Assembly: GCA_013336205.1 (NCBI GenBank)
Contig: JAAXUD010000104.1
Coordinates: 1-7,940 of the forward strand
DNA length: 7,940 nucleotides
Direction of reading: 5' to 3'
Source of the DNA: Lentimicrobium sp.
GTDB lineage: Bacteria; Bacteroidota; Bacteroidia; Bacteroidales; Lentimicrobiaceae
Below the pieces are notes generated by a model. That model worked only from the letters and a program-made list of their open reading frames with translations. It was not told where the DNA came from and did not search any database. Position 1 is the first letter of the stretch; each line of letters opens with the position of its first letter. This document shows positions 1-7,554 of this stretch, in pieces. The translations under genes were made by a program, and so were the position numbers.

Positions 1-172
1 GGAGGATTCGGGGTTGGAGAAGGTATTGGGTAATTTCCAATTTCCAAGGTCCAATTTCCAAGGTCTAATCCCTGTTTTTCAATTGTTTATAGCGGAATTG
101 GATATAAATAATAAAAAATTGATGTGGCGTTCTGAATCAATCTCTTGAAATTAAACCTGAATAAAGTGCCCA
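1..172. other. Leader region upstream of the PBP1A gene
   Basis: No gene can be supported here. The plus-strand frame starting at base 1 is open from the window edge and stops at TAA 31-33, so the first 30 bases could be the glycine-rich end of an upstream gene, but ten residues are too few to judge. A second frame, starting at base 2, stays open to TGA 146-148 but runs through a tandem repeat and reads like chance. I found no TAnnTTTG promoter element before the PBP1A start, so that gene may be transcribed from a promoter outside the window. Confidence 0.5.
37..64. repeat. Two tandem copies of a 14-base unit
   Basis: The 14-mer CCAATTTCCAAGGT occurs twice with no gap (37-50 and 51-64). The core AATTTCC also occurs just before it, at 32-38, so AATTTCC appears three times between 32 and 59. 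Short intergenic repeats built from AATTTCC-like words are common in Bacteroidota genomes. A family identity for this one is inference. Confidence 0.75.
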
Positions 173-2527
173 ATGAATAAAAAGTCAAAGAAAGGACAGG
201 CCGATGTTAACCTATGGCGAAAACGTTTCTGGGTAGCCTATCTCTCTGTATTTGTTTTTGTTATACTTTTCTTTTCAGCGTTATCGGCTGGCCTGCTGGG
301 GTTTATGCCTTCGTTCGAAGAGCTTGAGAACCCTAAGAGTAACCTTGCTTCTGAAGTAATCTCCGCCGATCAGGAGTTGCTTGGCAAATACTACATCGAA
401 AACAGGTCAAATGTTCACTACTCCGACCTGTCGCCCAACCTGGTGCACGCAATTATTGCAACTGAAGATTCCCGCTTTGAGAAACATTCCGGCATCGATG
501 TCAGGGCGTTGTTCAGGGTTACCTTTGGCATCTTAACAGGCTCGAACAAAGGCGGGGGAAGTACCATTACCCAGCAACTCGCCAAGAATCTTTTTCCACG
601 CAAAACCAACATGTTTTTCGTTCAAACGGTTTTCATCAAGCTTAAAGAATGGGTTACTGCCATTAAGCTGGAGCGCAATTATACCAAAGAAGAAATTATT
701 GCCATGTACTTCAACACGGTTGACTTCGGCAGTAATTCCTTTGGCATTAAATCAGCCGCTAAAACATTTTTCAATAAAGAACCGATTGATCTCACCATAG
801 AAGAGTCGGCAATGCTGGTGGGAATGCTGAAAGCACCTACGTGGTTCAGCCCGGCACGCAATCCTGAACGCGCGCTGAAACGCCGGGAGGTGGTACTTCA
901 CCAAATGGAGAAGTATGATTATATTACTGAAGCCCAGTATGATTCTCTAAGGGTTTTACCCTTAGACATGTCGGCCTACCACATGCAGGACCACACCTCA
1001 GGTGAAGCTACCTATTTCAGAGAATACCTGCGCCAGATTATGTCGGCCGGCGAACCCAAACGTAAAAATTACCTCGATAAAAAGGTATTTGCAGAAGATT
1101 CGCTGCAATGGATCAACAGCCCGCTGTATGGCTGGATTGAGAAGAACCCCAAACCCGACGGAACACGGTATAATCTTTACAAAGACGGGCTGAAAATATA
1201 TACAACCATTAACTCACATATGCAGGGTTACGCTGAAGAAGCGGTAGCCGAACACCTTGGAAACGAGTTGCAGCCTGCCTTCTATAAACATTGGAAAGAC
1301 AGGGAAGAAGCGCCTTTTGATTTTCCGAAATCGATGGTAAAGGCTGAAGCGCATAAACTAATGATTGCCTCCATGAAGCGCTCAGACCGCTATCGTAAGC
1401 TAAAAGCAGCCGATGTTTCAGAGGATTCCATCAGGTTATCCTTCCACCGTAAGGTTCCCATGAAGATTTTTACCTGGAAAGGCGAACGTGATACTATTAT
1501 GAGTCCATGGGATTCAATCCGTTACTGCAAGTTTTTCCTTCAGGCCGGATTGATGTCTGTTGAACCACAGACCGGATTTGTAAGGGCATATGTTGGCGGT
1601 ATTAATTATGGTCACTTTCAGTATGACCATGTAAAAATGGCCAAAAGACAGGTTGGCTCTACCTTTAAACCCTTTGTTTACACATTGGCCATGCAGGAAG
1701 GCGATTTTTCACCCTGCACAAAAATAGCCAACATTCAATACAGCATCGATTTGCCTGAAGGTGGAAAATGGGAACCCGGCAATGCCAATGATTTTAAAAA
1801 GGGCGAGATGGTAACCCTCAAAGAAGCCCTGGCCAACTCGATTAACTGGATCTCTGCTTTTCTGATAAAGCGATACTCTCCAATGGCCGTTATTAAAGTG
1901 GCACGTAAAATGGGCGTAATCAGTCACATAGATGCAGTTCCTTCCATTGCACTCGGATCACCTGACCTGACACTTTACGAGATGACCGGCGCTATGAATA
2001 CCTATGCCGCCAAAGGTGTTTATATTGAGCCTTTGTTTGTGACCCGCATTGAAGATAAAAACGGAAATGTCATCGCCCGCTTTATGCCCCGGCAGGAAGA
2101 AGCCATGAGCGAAGAAACCGCCTTCCTGATGCTCCAGTTGATGAAAGGCGTTGTAGAAAGCGGCACCGGCGTGAGGCTTCGCTACAAATATGGCCTCAAC
2201 AATCCCATTGCCGGCAAAACCGGAACCACACAAAATAACTCCGATGGCTGGTTTATGGGACTGACCCCTGACCTCGTTACCGGCGTTTGGGTAGGTGGTG
2301 AAGACCGCAGTGTTCGTTTCCGCAGTATTACACTGGGGCAGGGAGCAAATATGGCATTGCCGATATGGGCGCTCTATATGAAACGCATTTATGCAGATCC
2401 AAAATTGAAAATTTCGACCGGCGACTTCGAGCGGCCGCTTTCGCCTTTGTCAGTTGAAATTGATTGCGCCAAATATGAAGCTGAGCAAAGAAGTAACGAC
2501 AACAAATACAACGCTGACGACTTTTAA
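173..2527 (+). CDS. mrcA: Penicillin-binding protein 1A-type bifunctional transglycosylase/transpeptidase
   Basis: A class A penicillin-binding protein, anchored in the inner membrane with its body in the periplasm. It polymerises lipid II into glycan strands and crosslinks the stem peptides. A short basic cytoplasmic tail leads to one membrane segment at about residues 18-44. The GT51 domain follows, with EDSRFEKHSG (catalytic Glu98), GGSTITQQLAKNLF (128-141) and the KLERNYTKEEI helix. The transpeptidase domain has SxxK (nucleophile Ser496, Lys499), SxN (Ser556, Asn558) and KTGT (682-685), so both active sites look intact. At 784 residues it is of normal family length and ends in an acidic tail. 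The start is fixed by an in-frame TGA at 158-160 with no other ATG before 173. There is no Shine-Dalgarno sequence, as usual in Bacteroidota. It lies 12 bases before the next gene and is probably co-transcribed with it. The symbol is by family; ponA is an equivalent name. Confidence 0.96.
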   Translation: MNKKSKKGQADVNLWRKRFWVAYLSVFVFVILFFSALSAGLLGFMPSFEELENPKSNLASEVISADQELLGKYYIENRSNVHYSDLSPNLVHAIIATEDSRFEKHSGIDVRALFRVTFGILTGSNKGGGSTITQQLAKNLFPRKTNMFFVQTVFIKLKEWVTAIKLERNYTKEEIIAMYFNTVDFGSNSFGIKSAAKTFFNKEPIDLTIEESAMLVGMLKAPTWFSPARNPERALKRREVVLHQMEKYDYITEAQYDSLRVLPLDMSAYHMQDHTSGEATYFREYLRQIMSAGEPKRKNYLDKKVFAEDSLQWINSPLYGWIEKNPKPDGTRYNLYKDGLKIYTTINSHMQGYAEEAVAEHLGNELQPAFYKHWKDREEAPFDFPKSMVKAEAHKLMIASMKRSDRYRKLKAADVSEDSIRLSFHRKVPMKIFTWKGERDTIMSPWDSIRYCKFFLQAGLMSVEPQTGFVRAYVGGINYGHFQYDHVKMAKRQVGSTFKPFVYTLAMQEGDFSPCTKIANIQYSIDLPEGGKWEPGNANDFKKGEMVTLKEALANSINWISAFLIKRYSPMAVIKVARKMGVISHIDAVPSIALGSPDLTLYEMTGAMNTYAAKGVYIEPLFVTRIEDKNGNVIARFMPRQEEAMSEETAFLMLQLMKGVVESGTGVRLRYKYGLNNPIAGKTGTTQNNSDGWFMGLTPDLVTGVWVGGEDRSVRFRSITLGQGANMALPIWALYMKRIYADPKLKISTGDFERPLSPLSVEIDCAKYEAEQRSNDNKYNADDF

Positions 2528-2539
2528 TCCATTCCATTG

Positions 2540-4162
2540 ATGATTTCATTCCAGTCAATAAAAAAATCTGCTGAATCGCTGAAAAGAGTTACCGGTATTT
2601 TATCTAAGCGACTTTCCCTCATTACCTTGTGGTTGATTTTTGCCGGCGTATGCATTTATAATATACAGAACAAGGATTGGAACAAACCTATTCGTCTTGT
2701 AAAAGACGATGTTCAGAACTATTATATCTATACGGTTGCTGTAATCGTTTATCACGACATAAAACTTGACAGGGTTTATGCCAAACTACCAGGAGAGGTA
2801 ACCAATAACTTCTGGCTAGGCTTTCATAAGGAAACCAGGAAAGCCTATTCAAAAATGTCGATGGGCCTGGCTTTTGTATATGCCCCGTTTACTGCTTTTG
2901 CACACTATGTGCTGGTTCCGGTAATGGGCGATAAACCCGACGGCTATTCGCCTCCCTACAAAATAGGCCTGCTCATCAGTGCCCTGGTATTTTTCCTTTT
3001 CGGACTCTGGAACCTGAGAAAACTACTGCTTGAACATTTCAGCGAAACAGTTACCGCGCTTACGCTGATTGTAATAGCTTTTGGAACAAACCTTACCTGG
3101 TATGTAAGTTCTGAGGCAACGATGTCGCACATATACAGCTTTGCCCTGATTATTTTCATGTATCGTCTGTTGCAGCGGTGGTTTATTCAGCCCGGAATAT
3201 GGCTGACCATAGGAATAGGCCTGATTTTCGGGCTGATTGTTTTGATCAGGCCCACCAACCTTATGTTCCTGGTACTTTTCTTTGCTACAGATAATTTCAG
3301 GGAAAGGTTGATGTTCCTGCTGAGAAATTATGCCCGGATTATATTGATGATCCTGATGTTTCTGCTGGTTTGGTCACCACAGTTCGCCTTCTGGAAATAT
3401 GTGAGTGGCGACTGGTTTTTTTACACTTATAACGATGAGACCTTCTTTTGGAACAACCCCCAGGTGATCAGCAGTCTGTTCAGCTACCGTAAAGGCTGGC
3501 TGTTATATACACCACTTATGGCACTGGCATTTATCGGGCTTCCGCTGTTGTGGAAAAAATACAGACCTCTGTTCTGGCAGGTTTCGACTGTGTTGGTTTT
3601 GCTGATTTACATTAATTCTTCCTGGTGGTGCTGGTGGTTTGGCGGCAGTTATGGCAACCGCGCCTATATTGATGGTTATGGACTTTTTGCATTGGCGATT
3701 GCTGCGGTTATTAAGTTTGTGGCTGATAAGAAAAAAGCAATTCCTTCAATTGCAGGCATTATCGTTCTGTCAGTTTTCACCTGCCTCAACCTATTTCAGA
3801 CCTGGCAATACCGCATGGGGCTAATCCATTATGTTTCTGAAACCAAACAGACATATTGGATGAACTTTCTTAAAGTCAAACCACACCCTGATTATTACAA
3901 TAGCCTGGTTGCTCCGGATCATAAAATGGCTAAAGTTGGCCTTTTTTATCCTTTAACTGAAAAAACTGAAGGTGAAAAAGCAAGATTAAAATCCTTCATT
4001 GAATCCAATCAGCAATACCTGATAACCTATTATAAAGGTATTGCACCAAATGATGATAAGTTACTCAATATCATCAACAACCAGCAAACTACTGAAGAGA
4101 AGGATTCTATTTATACCGATCGGGCAAAAGAACAATATAATTTGTTGAAAAAGCGAAACTAG
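2540..4162 (+). CDS. Multi-spanning membrane protein, GT-C glycosyltransferase-like, function unknown
   Basis: An integral membrane protein of 540 residues with roughly 10-12 hydrophobic segments, the first at about 26-42, and a soluble charged C-terminal tail from about 430. Striking motifs are an acidic loop after the first membrane segment (D56-D57, then YYIY), DGYSPPYK (134-141), SEATMSHIYSF (191-201, His197), RPTN (237-240), FSYRKGWLLYTP (314-325) and a tryptophan-rich WWCWWFGGSYGNR (362-374). An acidic first extracytoplasmic loop on a many-pass scaffold recalls GT-C enzymes (PMT/ArnT-like), which use polyprenyl-phosphate sugars. The likeness is architectural, so transferase activity is inference. 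ATG 2540 is preferred over the adjacent in-frame TTG at 2537. The gene follows the PBP1A gene by 12 bases, which suggests one operon. The partial gene at 7580 is a paralogue: it shares the D-x3-YYxY block, a K/R-x3-G-x5-PF-like segment and DG(Y/F)SxPY in the same order. Confidence 0.9.
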   Translation: MISFQSIKKSAESLKRVTGILSKRLSLITLWLIFAGVCIYNIQNKDWNKPIRLVKDDVQNYYIYTVAVIVYHDIKLDRVYAKLPGEVTNNFWLGFHKETRKAYSKMSMGLAFVYAPFTAFAHYVLVPVMGDKPDGYSPPYKIGLLISALVFFLFGLWNLRKLLLEHFSETVTALTLIVIAFGTNLTWYVSSEATMSHIYSFALIIFMYRLLQRWFIQPGIWLTIGIGLIFGLIVLIRPTNLMFLVLFFATDNFRERLMFLLRNYARIILMILMFLLVWSPQFAFWKYVSGDWFFYTYNDETFFWNNPQVISSLFSYRKGWLLYTPLMALAFIGLPLLWKKYRPLFWQVSTVLVLLIYINSSWWCWWFGGSYGNRAYIDGYGLFALAIAAVIKFVADKKKAIPSIAGIIVLSVFTCLNLFQTWQYRMGLIHYVSETKQTYWMNFLKVKPHPDYYNSLVAPDHKMAKVGLFYPLTEKTEGEKARLKSFIESNQQYLITYYKGIAPNDDKLLNIINNQQTTEEKDSIYTDRAKEQYNLLKKRN

Positions 4163-4250
4163 ATCAAAATGCATAGAATAATCTCAAACTTCGATTATCC
4201 TATTCAATTTTCCACTTGAATCAGAACAGACTATGAATTACGTTGAATTC

Positions 4251-4280
4251 TGCAATAACTAATTGCGATTTTTATTCTTT
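4251..4280 (+). terminator. Possible weak intrinsic terminator of the PBP1A operon
   Basis: A 5-base stem (GCAAT 4252-4256, ATTGC 4262-4266) with loop AACTA is followed two bases later by a T-rich run (TTTTTATTCTTT, 4269-4280). It sits about 90 bases after the stop codon of the plus-strand membrane protein gene, in the right orientation to end that transcript. The stem is short and AT-rich, so the call is weak. Confidence 0.3.
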
Positions 4281-4302
4281 AAGATCGGAAGCTTTTCATA
4301 TT

Positions 4303-4342
4303 CAGGATCTCTTTACAGGAATTCCTTAAAAACGGGATCCTG
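4303..4342. repeat. Inverted repeat in the convergent gap
   Basis: CAGGATC (4303-4309) is matched by GATCCTG (4336-4342), a 7-base stem enclosing the perfect palindrome AGGAATTCCT (4317-4326). It lies just beyond the stop of the minus-strand acetyltransferase gene and could help end or stabilise that transcript. No U-run follows it on the minus strand, so it is not a canonical terminator. Confidence 0.3.
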
Positions 4343-4353
4343 CAATTTAAAGA

Positions 4354-5508
4354 TCAGTTCCTGATTTCACAATTCTTCACAAGCCCGGGAAGTAAACTTT
4401 CAAGTGTAATTGAGATGTAAATATCAGGCTTCTCCTTTTCAACAATCGGTTCGTTTATTTTATATTGCCACTTATCCCAGACAAAAACTGATTGCGAAAA
4501 TGAATCTTTGAAAAAAGGGCGAATAAATTTCCCGAAAGAATCATGAATAAGCATTAATCTTGGCAACTTCCTGGTATTATCAACCAGAGAATAGGCAACA
4601 TAAAATTCTTTCGAGTCAAAATCATCTGGTAATTCATACTGGTGATGAGTGGTAATATTAGTCTTAACCGGTCTGTTCAGGTTAAAGGTGTATTGGATAT
4701 CTGAAAGCTCATTCTGCAGATTCAGAATATTAGCAAGGTTACCTCCGTTCCGGTGGTAAGGACGAATAGTGTAATCTTCAAACCCGGGATATTTTAATTG
4801 TGGGTATTTTTTTACGATCCTTGACATTATATTCTGATAACCAAGAAAAGCCCCGATCTCATTCCAGTGATTATCAGTCAACATAAACAAATTTTCCTGA
4901 ACACTGTCTTTGGCTGAATTCAGTACAATTCTCAAATCAACAACTTCAATTCCAATACCGGTCAAAACTTTCAGAAATTGATCAGTGCGGCTGATGGTAT
5001 CCCTGGCTTGCACAAACCAGGGCAGATACTCAGGATAAACAGAATACTTGGTCGGGCAAACAGCGACATAGTAATCGATCCCTTTAGTTTCAAAATACGC
5101 TTTCCGGTATTTAAATTCAGACCTGATCTTATCAAGTTCCTGATTCGTAAAAAGATTAGTTCTTTGATAAGCTTCAAGTTCTTTGGGTACCATAAACAAA
5201 TGGTTGGCACTTCCAATAATAACCTGATCAGGATACGGACACTTATGAAAAACATTAAAAGTAAGATCAGCATAGAACTTTATAAACTGGTTTCTGAAGA
5301 CAAAATGATCGTTGTAATAGGCTTCAAATGATCTTGGGAAGGGATCCAGAAAGCCAGGATTAAATTCCGGCATCGGACTCAATGCCCTGTTTTCGTGGCT
5401 TTGTACTTCAGGAAGCACTTTAATCCACTGTTGAAAAAAAGCAGAGATGAGAACCAGCGAAAACAAGGCAATTAATATATAATCTGTAACTATGTTGCGT
5501 CTTTTCAT
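4354..5508 (-). CDS. AlgX/AlgJ-like SGNH-fold polysaccharide O-acetyltransferase
   Basis: Predicted periplasmic acetyltransferase that takes an acetyl group delivered by the neighbouring MBOAT protein and places it on a glycan hydroxyl. It has 384 residues, with one N-terminal membrane anchor (about 9-26). Next come the family's opening signatures ENRALSPMPEF (39-49) and FEAYYNDHFVFR (61-72), then PTKYSVYPEYLP (152-163). The catalytic Asp/His pair is in TDNHWNEIGA (Asp212, His214), and the nucleophile block is LIHDSFG (320-326, Ser324), matching the Asp-x-His and Ser triad layout of AlgJ and AlgX. The end, KPDIYISITLES (360-371), fits the usual kPDivi strand. I see no extra carbohydrate-binding module like that of AlgX, so AlgJ-like is the closer description. 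It starts 9 bases after the MBOAT stop and is surely in the same operon. The glycan substrate cannot be read from sequence; alginate itself is unlikely because no other alginate genes are present here. Confidence 0.88.
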   Translation of the reverse strand: MKRRNIVTDYILIALFSLVLISAFFQQWIKVLPEVQSHENRALSPMPEFNPGFLDPFPRSFEAYYNDHFVFRNQFIKFYADLTFNVFHKCPYPDQVIIGSANHLFMVPKELEAYQRTNLFTNQELDKIRSEFKYRKAYFETKGIDYYVAVCPTKYSVYPEYLPWFVQARDTISRTDQFLKVLTGIGIEVVDLRIVLNSAKDSVQENLFMLTDNHWNEIGAFLGYQNIMSRIVKKYPQLKYPGFEDYTIRPYHRNGGNLANILNLQNELSDIQYTFNLNRPVKTNITTHHQYELPDDFDSKEFYVAYSLVDNTRKLPRLMLIHDSFGKFIRPFFKDSFSQSVFVWDKWQYKINEPIVEKEKPDIYISITLESLLPGLVKNCEIRN

Positions 5509-5517
5509 ACAGCGGGA

Positions 5518-6966
5518 CTAAAACCTATAGTAGATAAACGGATTGTAGGTATTTGTAATCAGATAAACTGAACAAATAATTAAAATTCCAATGAAATAAA
5601 CTGATTGAAAAATCCGGTAAGCCGAAGAAACCGGAAGGTAAGGTATATGGATAGACTCCAATTTCTCATCAAGCCATTTACTGATTTTAATTATGATACC
5701 AGTAGCACTTAATATCCCCAGGAAAAAAAACAAGAGGAATTCCTGATTTAAGATTTTGTTGTATAAAATCATATCACCTTGTTCAACGCCATTGCCGAAC
5801 ATAGCTCCATAATAACTCCATGCCTGAGTTAGCGTGTCTGCCCTGAAAAGAACCCAGGCCATCAATACAATAAAGAGTGTATACATGTGTTGTAATGGTT
5901 TCCACAACTTACCCGGAAACCTACCATCTGAGATTCGTTCAATAATCAGAAAAGCACCATGTAATAAACCCCACAATACAAACGACCAACTGGCACCATG
6001 CCAGAGTCCGGTAACAAAAAATACAAGAATCAGATTCAGGTATGTTCTCCATTTTCCCTTCCGGTTTCCGCCTAAAGGTACATACAGATAATCACGGAAC
6101 CAGGTGGATAAACTAATATGCCACCTGCGCCAGAATTCTTTAATTGAGCCTGAGATATAAGGATAATTGAAGTTCTCCAGAAAGGTAAATCCAAACATTT
6201 TGCCAAGCCCGATTGCCATATCTGAATATCCGGAGAAATCAAAGAAGATTTGCAAGGCATAAGTAACTACGCCCAGCCAGGCGATGGGGGTTGATAGTTG
6301 TTCAGCAGGTAAACTAAAAGCTATATCGGCAATTGCACCCATACTATTGGCAATCAGCACCTTTTTAGCCAAACCTGTAATAAATCTTTTTATACCATAA
6401 ACAAATCCTGCAGAATCAATAGTTCTGGACTTAATCTGTTGTGCTATATCATGATACCTGACGATAGGCCCGGCAATAAGTTGTGGGAACAAAGCAATAT
6501 ATAACCCAAGATCAAACGGATTCTTTTGCACTTTGGCTTCTTTCCTGTAAACATCAATGAGATAGGACATGGCCTGAAAAGTGTAGAACGAGATTCCGAC
6601 CGGCAAAATAATACCGGGATCCTCAAATGGTTTGTAGCTTAAAAAATCGAGCAAACCATTCAGATTTTCAACTACAAAATTGGCATATTTGAATACCCCT
6701 AAAAATAATACATTAAGAAAAACGCCTACCGCAAGATATCCCGATGAAGTATTGCTCCCGGGATTTTTACCAATCCCTTTTCCTATGAGAAAGTTAACCA
6801 GAATTGAGAAAATGAGCAATATTGAATAGCTGACTCCTCCCCATGCAAAAAAAACCAGGCTGGCCAGTAAAAGAAAATAGTTCCGAAGTTTGTTCCTGAG
6901 TATAAAATAGAAAAGTAAAACTATCGGAAGAAATAGAAATAAGAAGACCGGTGAACTGAATACCAT
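5518..6966 (-). CDS. MBOAT-family membrane O-acyltransferase, AlgI-like
   Basis: Inner-membrane protein that passes acetyl groups, probably from acetyl-CoA, across the membrane to a periplasmic partner for glycan O-acetylation. It has 482 residues, a typical AlgI length, with many hydrophobic segments. Diagnostic blocks in order are an N-terminal LFLPIVLLFYF helix (11-21), LPVGISFYTFQAMSYLIDVYR (121-141), PQLIAGPIVRY (161-171), FDFSGYSDMAIG (242-253), EFWRRWHISLSTWFRDYLY (277-295), PLGGNR (297-302) and GLWHGASW (320-327) with the expected catalytic His323, then WVLFRA (371-376). The chain ends in the usual aromatic tail NPFIYYRF. No key residue is missing. It is the first gene of the minus-strand operon, and the AlgJ-like gene follows after 9 bases. 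The start at ATG 6966 gives the family's normal N-terminus and follows an A-rich stretch without a Shine-Dalgarno site. PatA and DltB are in the same superfamily, but the DHHW/AlgX-type partner favours polysaccharide acetylation. Confidence 0.95.
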   Translation of the reverse strand: MVFSSPVFLFLFLPIVLLFYFILRNKLRNYFLLLASLVFFAWGGVSYSILLIFSILVNFLIGKGIGKNPGSNTSSGYLAVGVFLNVLFLGVFKYANFVVENLNGLLDFLSYKPFEDPGIILPVGISFYTFQAMSYLIDVYRKEAKVQKNPFDLGLYIALFPQLIAGPIVRYHDIAQQIKSRTIDSAGFVYGIKRFITGLAKKVLIANSMGAIADIAFSLPAEQLSTPIAWLGVVTYALQIFFDFSGYSDMAIGLGKMFGFTFLENFNYPYISGSIKEFWRRWHISLSTWFRDYLYVPLGGNRKGKWRTYLNLILVFFVTGLWHGASWSFVLWGLLHGAFLIIERISDGRFPGKLWKPLQHMYTLFIVLMAWVLFRADTLTQAWSYYGAMFGNGVEQGDMILYNKILNQEFLLFFFLGILSATGIIIKISKWLDEKLESIHIPYLPVSSAYRIFQSVYFIGILIICSVYLITNTYNPFIYYRF

Positions 6967-7159
6967 TTTACCAGGAGAATTGAAAGTTTAACAAATTATT
7001 CCAGGTAAATACAAATCCTGAACTCAGTATTACCATTTGCTTTTTTATAGATAGAACTCTATCACTGTTACTAAATTTCGAAGAGAACTTAAACTCAAAC
7101 AGGCTATAAAGGAATTAACTCTATTGAAATAAAAAATAAAATTATCCTGAAAAATCCTG

Positions 7160-7187
7160 ATTACTTAAAACACACTGATTAAGTAAT
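7160..7187. repeat. Perfect 9-base inverted repeat with 10-base loop
   Basis: ATTACTTAA (7160-7168) and TTAAGTAAT (7179-7187) are exact reverse complements separated by 10 bases. The symmetric form suits either a hairpin in RNA or a binding site for a dimeric regulator in the spacer between the divergent genes. There is no T-run directly after it on either strand, so a terminator is not favoured. Confidence 0.6.
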
Positions 7188-7288
7188 ATTTCCGCATTAA
7201 TTGGCAAATATATTATAATTCTATGGGCTGAAATAATATTCTCAAATTAAATTGTACTCTTACTGATTGAATTAATGAAGAGTTTTAG

Positions 7289-7307
7289 CCGGATAAGTTT
7301 ATCCCGG
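7289..7307. repeat. GC-rich hairpin with one bulge
   Basis: CCGGATAA (7289-7296) pairs with TTATCCCGG (7299-7307), leaving one extra C as a bulge. The CCGG ends stand out in otherwise AT-rich DNA. The loop is very tight if fully paired, so the inner A-T pairs probably open. It may be an operator or part of an RNA leader; its function is unknown. Confidence 0.4.
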
Positions 7308-7524
7308 TTATCATATTATTAATAAAACTAATTACGCTGGCTTGCAACGCAAGATAGTATTCCTGAAAAATCAGAGAAACACACCCTGAATTGAATCTGA
7401 CTTTTGCAATCTGGCAATAATCTTTCTTATTCGATTTTTAAAGTTAGTACAACATAAGTATTTGATTTTAAAAGTGTCTGCCCAAATAATGAGTTTCAAA
7501 GAATCAGACAGCCTTATTTTATAG

Positions 7525-7554
7525 TTGAATATTTCAAAGTTCTAAATACCTTTG
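7525..7554 (+). promoter_or_regulatory. Bacteroidota-type promoter for the gene at 7580
   Basis: The -33 element TTG (7525-7527) is followed by a 19-base spacer and a perfect -7 element TACCTTTG (7547-7554), which fits TAnnTTTG, the consensus for the primary sigma factor of Bacteroides and Flavobacterium. The -7 element ends 25 bases before ATG 7580, which predicts a leader of about 20 bases. The gene therefore probably has its own promoter. This is the best single indicator of phylum in the non-coding DNA. Confidence 0.75.

Noticed and set aside
2..148. Frame open from the left edge to TGA 146-148
   Set aside because: It passes through a tandem repeat and an AT-rich stretch and shows no family signature, so it cannot be supported as a gene end.
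1958..2233. Open frame of 91 codons on the minus strand inside the PBP1A gene
   Set aside because: It lies opposite the transpeptidase domain, which has all its motifs on the plus strand; the minus-strand peptide has no recognisable features.
4303..4342. Inverted repeat as a strong bidirectional terminator for the convergent operons
   Set aside because: The loop is long (26 bases) and no T-run follows the stem on either strand, so it was kept only as an inverted repeat.
4978..5331. Open frame of 117 codons on the plus strand opposite the AlgJ-like gene
   Set aside because: The minus-strand frame carries conserved family motifs over the same span; the plus-strand peptide is a low-information shadow.
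7205..7212. CAAATATA, which reads TATATTTG on the minus strand, as a promoter for the MBOAT operon
   Set aside because: It matches TAnnTTTG, but the nearest upstream TTG on that strand is about 30 bases away instead of about 19, and it would leave a leader of over 230 bases. Possible but not supported.
7275..7322. 15-codon ATG-started small frame in the divergent spacer
   Set aside because: Very short, no ribosome-binding context, and it overlaps a hairpin; chance is the simplest explanation.
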